Shown here: one piece after another, positions 60,150 through 64,000 of the stretch
How the letters are laid out: each line of letters starts with the position of its first letter
Position numbering within the stretch: position 1 is the first letter of the stretch
From: Melanocharis versteri
Taxonomy: Eukaryota > Chordata > Aves > Passeriformes > Melanocharitidae
Direction: 5' to 3'
DNA length: 64,000 nucleotides
Assembly (NCBI GenBank): GCA_013397845.1
Contig: VZTG01005429.1
Coordinates: forward strand, 577,228-641,227
Position numbers and translations under genes: made by a program
Notes under the pieces: generated by a model
Told to the model about the DNA's origin: nothing
Database searches by the model: none
Seen by the model: the letters and a program-made list of their open reading frames with translations, nothing else

Positions 60150-61596
60150 GCTGCTGTCCCTTAACCTGCCGCAGCCCCCAGGACAGGTGCAGGCTGTGCT
60201 TGGTCCCCAGCTCCAGGCACAGGGACTCAGCCCCAGCAGCCCCACAGCCCCTGCACAGCCTGCTCAGGCTCTCAGCTGAGACGAGACTGAAGAAAAGTTC
60301 TTTTGGCAGCTGCAGTTTCCAAAGAAATTGAGGGGAAGAAGGGGGAAGGCGAAGAAACAGGAAAATTCAGTCCAGTTTGGTACACTGTTTGCCTGTTACA
60401 TCTCATAATTTAGTTTATTCATCTAATCCACAGCACCTGCTTTTCACGTGGGCTGCCAGAGTAGAACTCTTCCTCAAATGCATGTGGCTAAATACTAAAA
60501 TCCTAAAAAAATCAGATAAAATCCAGTTCTTAAATACTTTTCAATTTCTTTATTCCAGAATTTCACAGCAAAGTAGTCAAATTCTGAATTTTAAATAACT
60601 GTAAGTGATTTTCTTTTCAGTAAACTACATGGGTAAACACAAGTCACAGTGAAAAAAAGAAAATACATTGCACAGGGACATCAAGATTGGCTATCAGCCC
60701 AGAAAACCCTGGGCACTTCACTAGTTTCTTTTTACACAGGTAACTTTATCGGTTCAAGATGCAATTTTTCTCAGGAATGTAGAGGTCAAAGGAAAATAAA
60801 ATTACACTTTTTGTGCTTTTAAAGGGGAACTCAAAGCAGTATTGAAGAAATGTCAACACAGTAACAAAAATAGTGTTATTAAATTGCACATGTCATTACA
60901 ATTGCACATGTATATACTAACAGACAACACTAAAAGGGATTTTGGTTGAGAGCATATTTATTATTTGGATAATTACTATCACTTTTATTTTCAACCTGAG
61001 AAATAGGGAAAAGTGTAAACAGGGATTAAGAAATCACAGGTAATAAGTCACTTGATAGCATTTAAACTTGACATAGTTTTGTGCTTCCACAGATTTAAAC
61101 CCTTCTGGTTTTTTTTCTTCTAAGTAAGATAGGACTTAATAAACATGATCTAAAAAGAGAACATTAATGGTAATGGACTCAGTACAAATATTAAATGGGC
61201 TTCATGGCAGGTTCTTTAGCTTGAGTACCTCTGCTATTTTATAGCAAACAAATTATTAGAACAGCTTAAGGTAAGCCTTTCCCTGAGAGCTGCTAACTCT
61301 GCAGTATTTCATTATCTTTTTGTAAGGAAGTGTTGTATTAACAGATAGTTCTACCAATACTGCCTGTGCATTTGTCCTGGTGACTGGGCCATTCAGTCAC
61401 CCCAGGACAGCATTGAGCTACTTTCATACCAGACTCACTGTTCTTAGATTAACTAGAAGCTGTAAATGTGCGTAACCACTTCAGTTTATTTCATGATTAA
61501 CAAAATAGATTTTTTCACATCATTAGCCCTTATAAATACTGTATTTCAAACGTAATTGTATAATGAAAGATAAAAATCTTCTGTTTTATTCCTTAA

Positions 61597-61737
61597 TTAG
61601 TACGTAAGTTCTGATGCCTTCTTGTTATACCCACTCTGTTCAGAAAGTGTTGGGACTCGGAAAAGTAAGTTTTTGTCGCTTACTGTTAGAACAAGCTCCA
61701 GTTCTTGGAAATCCTGTAGCCTTGAAACATCCTTGTC
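61597..61737 (-). CDS. ANKRD40: ANKRD40 last coding exon
   Basis: 46 codons plus TAA: starts DKDVSRLQDFQELELVLTVS and ends NKKASELTY, matching the human ending (ASKLTY). Acceptor tttaaag, phase 0. Found by continuing from the donor of the upstream exon; it is too short for an obvious open frame. Confidence 0.95.
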   Translation of the reverse strand, partial: DKDVSRLQDFQELELVLTVSDKNLLFRVPTLSEQSGYNKKASELTY

Positions 61738-64000
61738 CTTTAAACAAATACAGTAAGGAGTTAGGTCACAGTGTCTGTTAATTTTGCAGAGGTTAAAATA
61801 ATAAGCTCATACTAACACAAGGTATGTATTTATTCATAGCTATGACAGTTCTTTACAGTGAACTGGAAAGCAGATACATCTGCTGTTGCATCTTGTATTT
61901 ACTCTGGGGTCTTACTCAGCTATTCCCTTAAGTCCGTTTTTAGAAGGAATGCAACACTAATGATGAGTGCAAGAGTGCAAGTGATTAGTAGGATTACACT
62001 TGTCAAGATCTACTGCATGCCACCCAAATCCTCTTTTTTTTTCCCCTTGCTAATTCTTGGAAGCTGATGAATTGATGCTTGCATCTACCCAGGGAGGTCC
62101 TGCATGTGGCTGGCTTACTTCAGAGCAACCCAGCAAGGGCAGCTGTGAACCCCTGCAGCAGTGCTCTGCTGCCAGCAGCAGTACAGAGTCAGGTTTGTGT
62201 CACTGCAGGAACAGTGTCACTGCAGTCCTGCCAGAGAGCCGGAAGTGATTAGAGGTGAAAATAAAGTTCTTTCAACAATAACCAAAGTTGGAAAGCGACA
62301 GAATTGCTTATATCTTTTTTTCTCCACTTCTTGACTAACACAGAGTAAGACTACATATCCTGTAGTCAGTGAAGATGCAGCAAAGTCTGTTAATCTATTC
62401 CTAATCAGATTTGCCCCACGAGTGACGCCAACAATGCTCTACAAGGATTTGAGAGTGAAAGAAAGGTCAGTGGTGAGTTGGTGAAACAGGCCATCAGGTC
62501 CCTTCTCTGTTGTCTTGCTGAACTCACAGAGCTTGGTTGAGCTCTGCAGGCCTTTTAAATGCTGTTGGCAGCTCACAGTGGTGTTGCGTTGCACTGAATT
62601 TTACAATGGAATCCTAAAATCAGGTATTAACTGGGTCCAGCACCAAATGGTTATGAAAGGACGTGATCAAGAAATTTGAGAACCTTTTTACTTAAAAAAT
62701 CCCAAACAACTGCTGAGTGTTGCACGTTGAGCAGAGGTTTCTCATTTTTGGTTTGTTTGGGGTTTTTTCCAACATGGGCCTATGCAGGTAACCAACAAAT
62801 TATTCCTTTATAACAGTAACCTAAAAATCCCTTCTACAAGTTGCTGCACTTCAAAATGTAGAGCTCTTACCTTTCTTAACATTGTATTTGGTAATTTTCT
62901 GATCTTCTGGACGTGCTCAGGGTTCACACCCAGCTCACGGCAGCTCACTCGGAGCAGCTCCTCGTAGGTCAGTTCTTGTCTGTCCAGTTCAATTTCAATG
63001 AAGTCATTTTCTCTAAGATTAGGGGCTTGTATTCTCACTTTAAGCACCAGTTCTATTAGAAATAAAAAGTCACATTAATCGGCAGAGGTATAAAGGAATT
63101 GGAAACAATGTCTATAACAACTTCCAGGTATTTCTATGTTCTGTTAACCTCGTTTGTGTCACTGGTAACAATACATGAATCCTCAGAAAGCAAAACCTGG
63201 AATTGTATGACCACAGTTTTAATTAGATTGATTTTCATCAGCCTATATGAAAAAATCATAGCAAATCTAATGGAATATATGTATGCATGCCTGAACCATT
63301 GCATGAATACTCACTTTAACTGATTTAACTTATACTGGTTATCAATTTCCTGAGCAATCCAAGATTGCTTTTATTGGTATTTCTTACTCTCAGTTCACTT
63401 CTCATTGCTACCCCATGGTATCAGAATGCCTTTTACTTGAAGAACAAAATTCTGAATGGAAACTGGAATTCCAGGTCTCACTCTCTGGGCAGGCAAAGTT
63501 TCCCTGCAGAACTGGCAGATCCTAGAGCAGCTCCGTGCAGACTAAGCCATGGGAGGTTCTCCTGAGCTCACTGGCTGCTTGCTCATGATCTGTATTTGCA
63601 GCTTGGACTATGCTGTTTAGAGAATTAGATTACCTTGGTGTCTGTGTGCTTTTATAGCAATTGAGACAGCAAATGTTTACATCAAGATTTTAATAACAGT
63701 TCTAGTAGAAAACAGGATATCTGACTACTTCATTCCCTTGTAATGTTTCCTGAATGCCTAAGCATGGGAACATGAAAGTCTCTGGAAACACAGGATTAGT
63801 CTGCACTGCCCAAGGTGACAGAAGATCAAAACAAAGCCACAAGAGATTTTTGGTGTTACCTTGCATGTTGAGTGGAAAAGCTCCTGTGAAGAAAATGGGC
63901 TGAAAGGCCGGCACAGGCCCCAGGCAGGAGCTGTTCCCTTGCTGGGGTAGGGACTGGTTGGATCCTGCTGGCAAAGACGGGCTTCTGCCCCAAGACAGCG
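61597..64000 (-). CDS. ANKRD40: ANKRD40, C-terminal part (gene continues off right edge)
   Basis: Ankyrin repeat domain 40, a conserved vertebrate protein of about 370 residues whose molecular role is poorly known. The window holds its last three coding exons on the - strand: 64000-63860 (partial), 63052-62871 and 61737-61597, joined in frame through GT..AG introns. They give 153 C-terminal residues and a TAA stop. The N-terminal ankyrin repeats lie beyond the right edge. Recognised from the near-identical segments LRENDFIEIELDRQELTY, KIRKLPNTMLRKDKDV and RLQDFQELELVL. The gene is convergent with ABCC3, as in human 17q21.33. No break seen in the visible part. Confidence 0.95.
62871..63052 (-). 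CDS. ANKRD40: ANKRD40 penultimate coding exon
   Basis: 182 bases. Two bases complete a Glu codon, followed by 60 codons, LVLKVRIQAPNLRENDFIEI to KLPNTMLRK. Acceptor ttctaatag, donor AAG/gtaaga. The region is predicted soluble and resembles a ubiquitin-like fold in sequence flow, which is an inference only. Confidence 0.96.
63860..64000 (-). CDS. ANKRD40: ANKRD40 exon, partial at window edge
   Basis: 46 codons visible: a Pro/Ser/Gln-rich stretch, then SSCLGPVPAFQPIFFTGAFP and LNMQ, ending CAAG/gtaaca in phase 1. The exon continues beyond 64000, so its start cannot be given. The conserved AFQP-FFTGAFP segment matches human ANKRD40. Confidence 0.93.

Larger units (their letters stand above)
59106..61596 (-). 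other. ANKRD40: ANKRD40 3' UTR (probable, end uncertain)
   Basis: The - strand sequence past the ANKRD40 stop codon. AATAAA-type signals on this strand occur at several places, including about 60549, 59372-59367, 59314-59309 and 59111-59106; which is used is unknown. The human gene has a long 3' UTR, so an end near 59.1-59.4 kb is plausible. A GC-rich segment at about 59830-60290 with a 44-bp tandem repeat lies within it. No other gene seen. Confidence 0.5.

Overview
This is vertebrate nuclear DNA, almost certainly from a bird. The interspersed repeats are mainly CR1-type LINE ends (some with the ATTCTATG-type 3' tail) plus two avian-type retroviral LTRs, with no mammalian Alu or L1. The two recognisable genes are close orthologues of human ABCC3 and ANKRD40, which also lie next to each other, tail to tail, on human 17q21.33. 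All coding regions are broken by GT..AG introns, and nearly all of the longer open frames without a splice structure are chance frames.

Layout. Positions 1-~1780 are AT-rich and gene-free, with a convincing poly(A) signal near 1749. By synteny they are probably the 3' UTR of CACNA1G, whose coding part would lie outside the window. From ~1780 to ~10000 is intergenic DNA with several CR1 fragments, an orphan CpG-rich block (~3760-4056), a 65-bp tandem repeat inside a CR1 copy, and an antisense retroviral LTR that runs into a 662-base assembly gap (10388-11049). The gap removes most of the ABCC3 promoter CpG island.

ABCC3 (MRP3) occupies 11153-58278 on the + strand. I could assemble all 31 coding exons with consistent phases and GT..AG borders. 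They sum to 4590 nt, or 1529 residues plus stop, against 1527 in human. Domain order is TMD0, L0, TMD1, NBD1, L1, TMD2, NBD2. All ATP-binding motifs are present, and NBD1 shows the usual MRP-type degenerate catalytic site (Asp where NBD2 has Glu). The gene looks fully functional: an ATP-driven exporter of organic anions, glucuronides and bile salts at the basolateral membrane.

ANKRD40 enters from the right edge on the - strand. Its last three coding exons are visible (63860-64000 partial, 62871-63052, 61597-61737), giving the C-terminal 153 residues and the stop. The two genes converge. Their 3' ends probably meet near 59.1-59.4 kb, where a perfect 10-bp inverted repeat carries the ABCC3-sense AATAAA in its loop and an ANKRD40-sense AATAAA lies within 30 bp.

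I did not find an undescribed biological system. The items most worth a second look are the convergent poly(A) hairpin, the orphan CpG block, the G/T-rich (quadruplex-prone) tract just before ABCC3 exon 26, the tandem acceptors of exon 11, the local tandem repeats, and the GC-rich exons 18 and 23 set in AT-richer introns.
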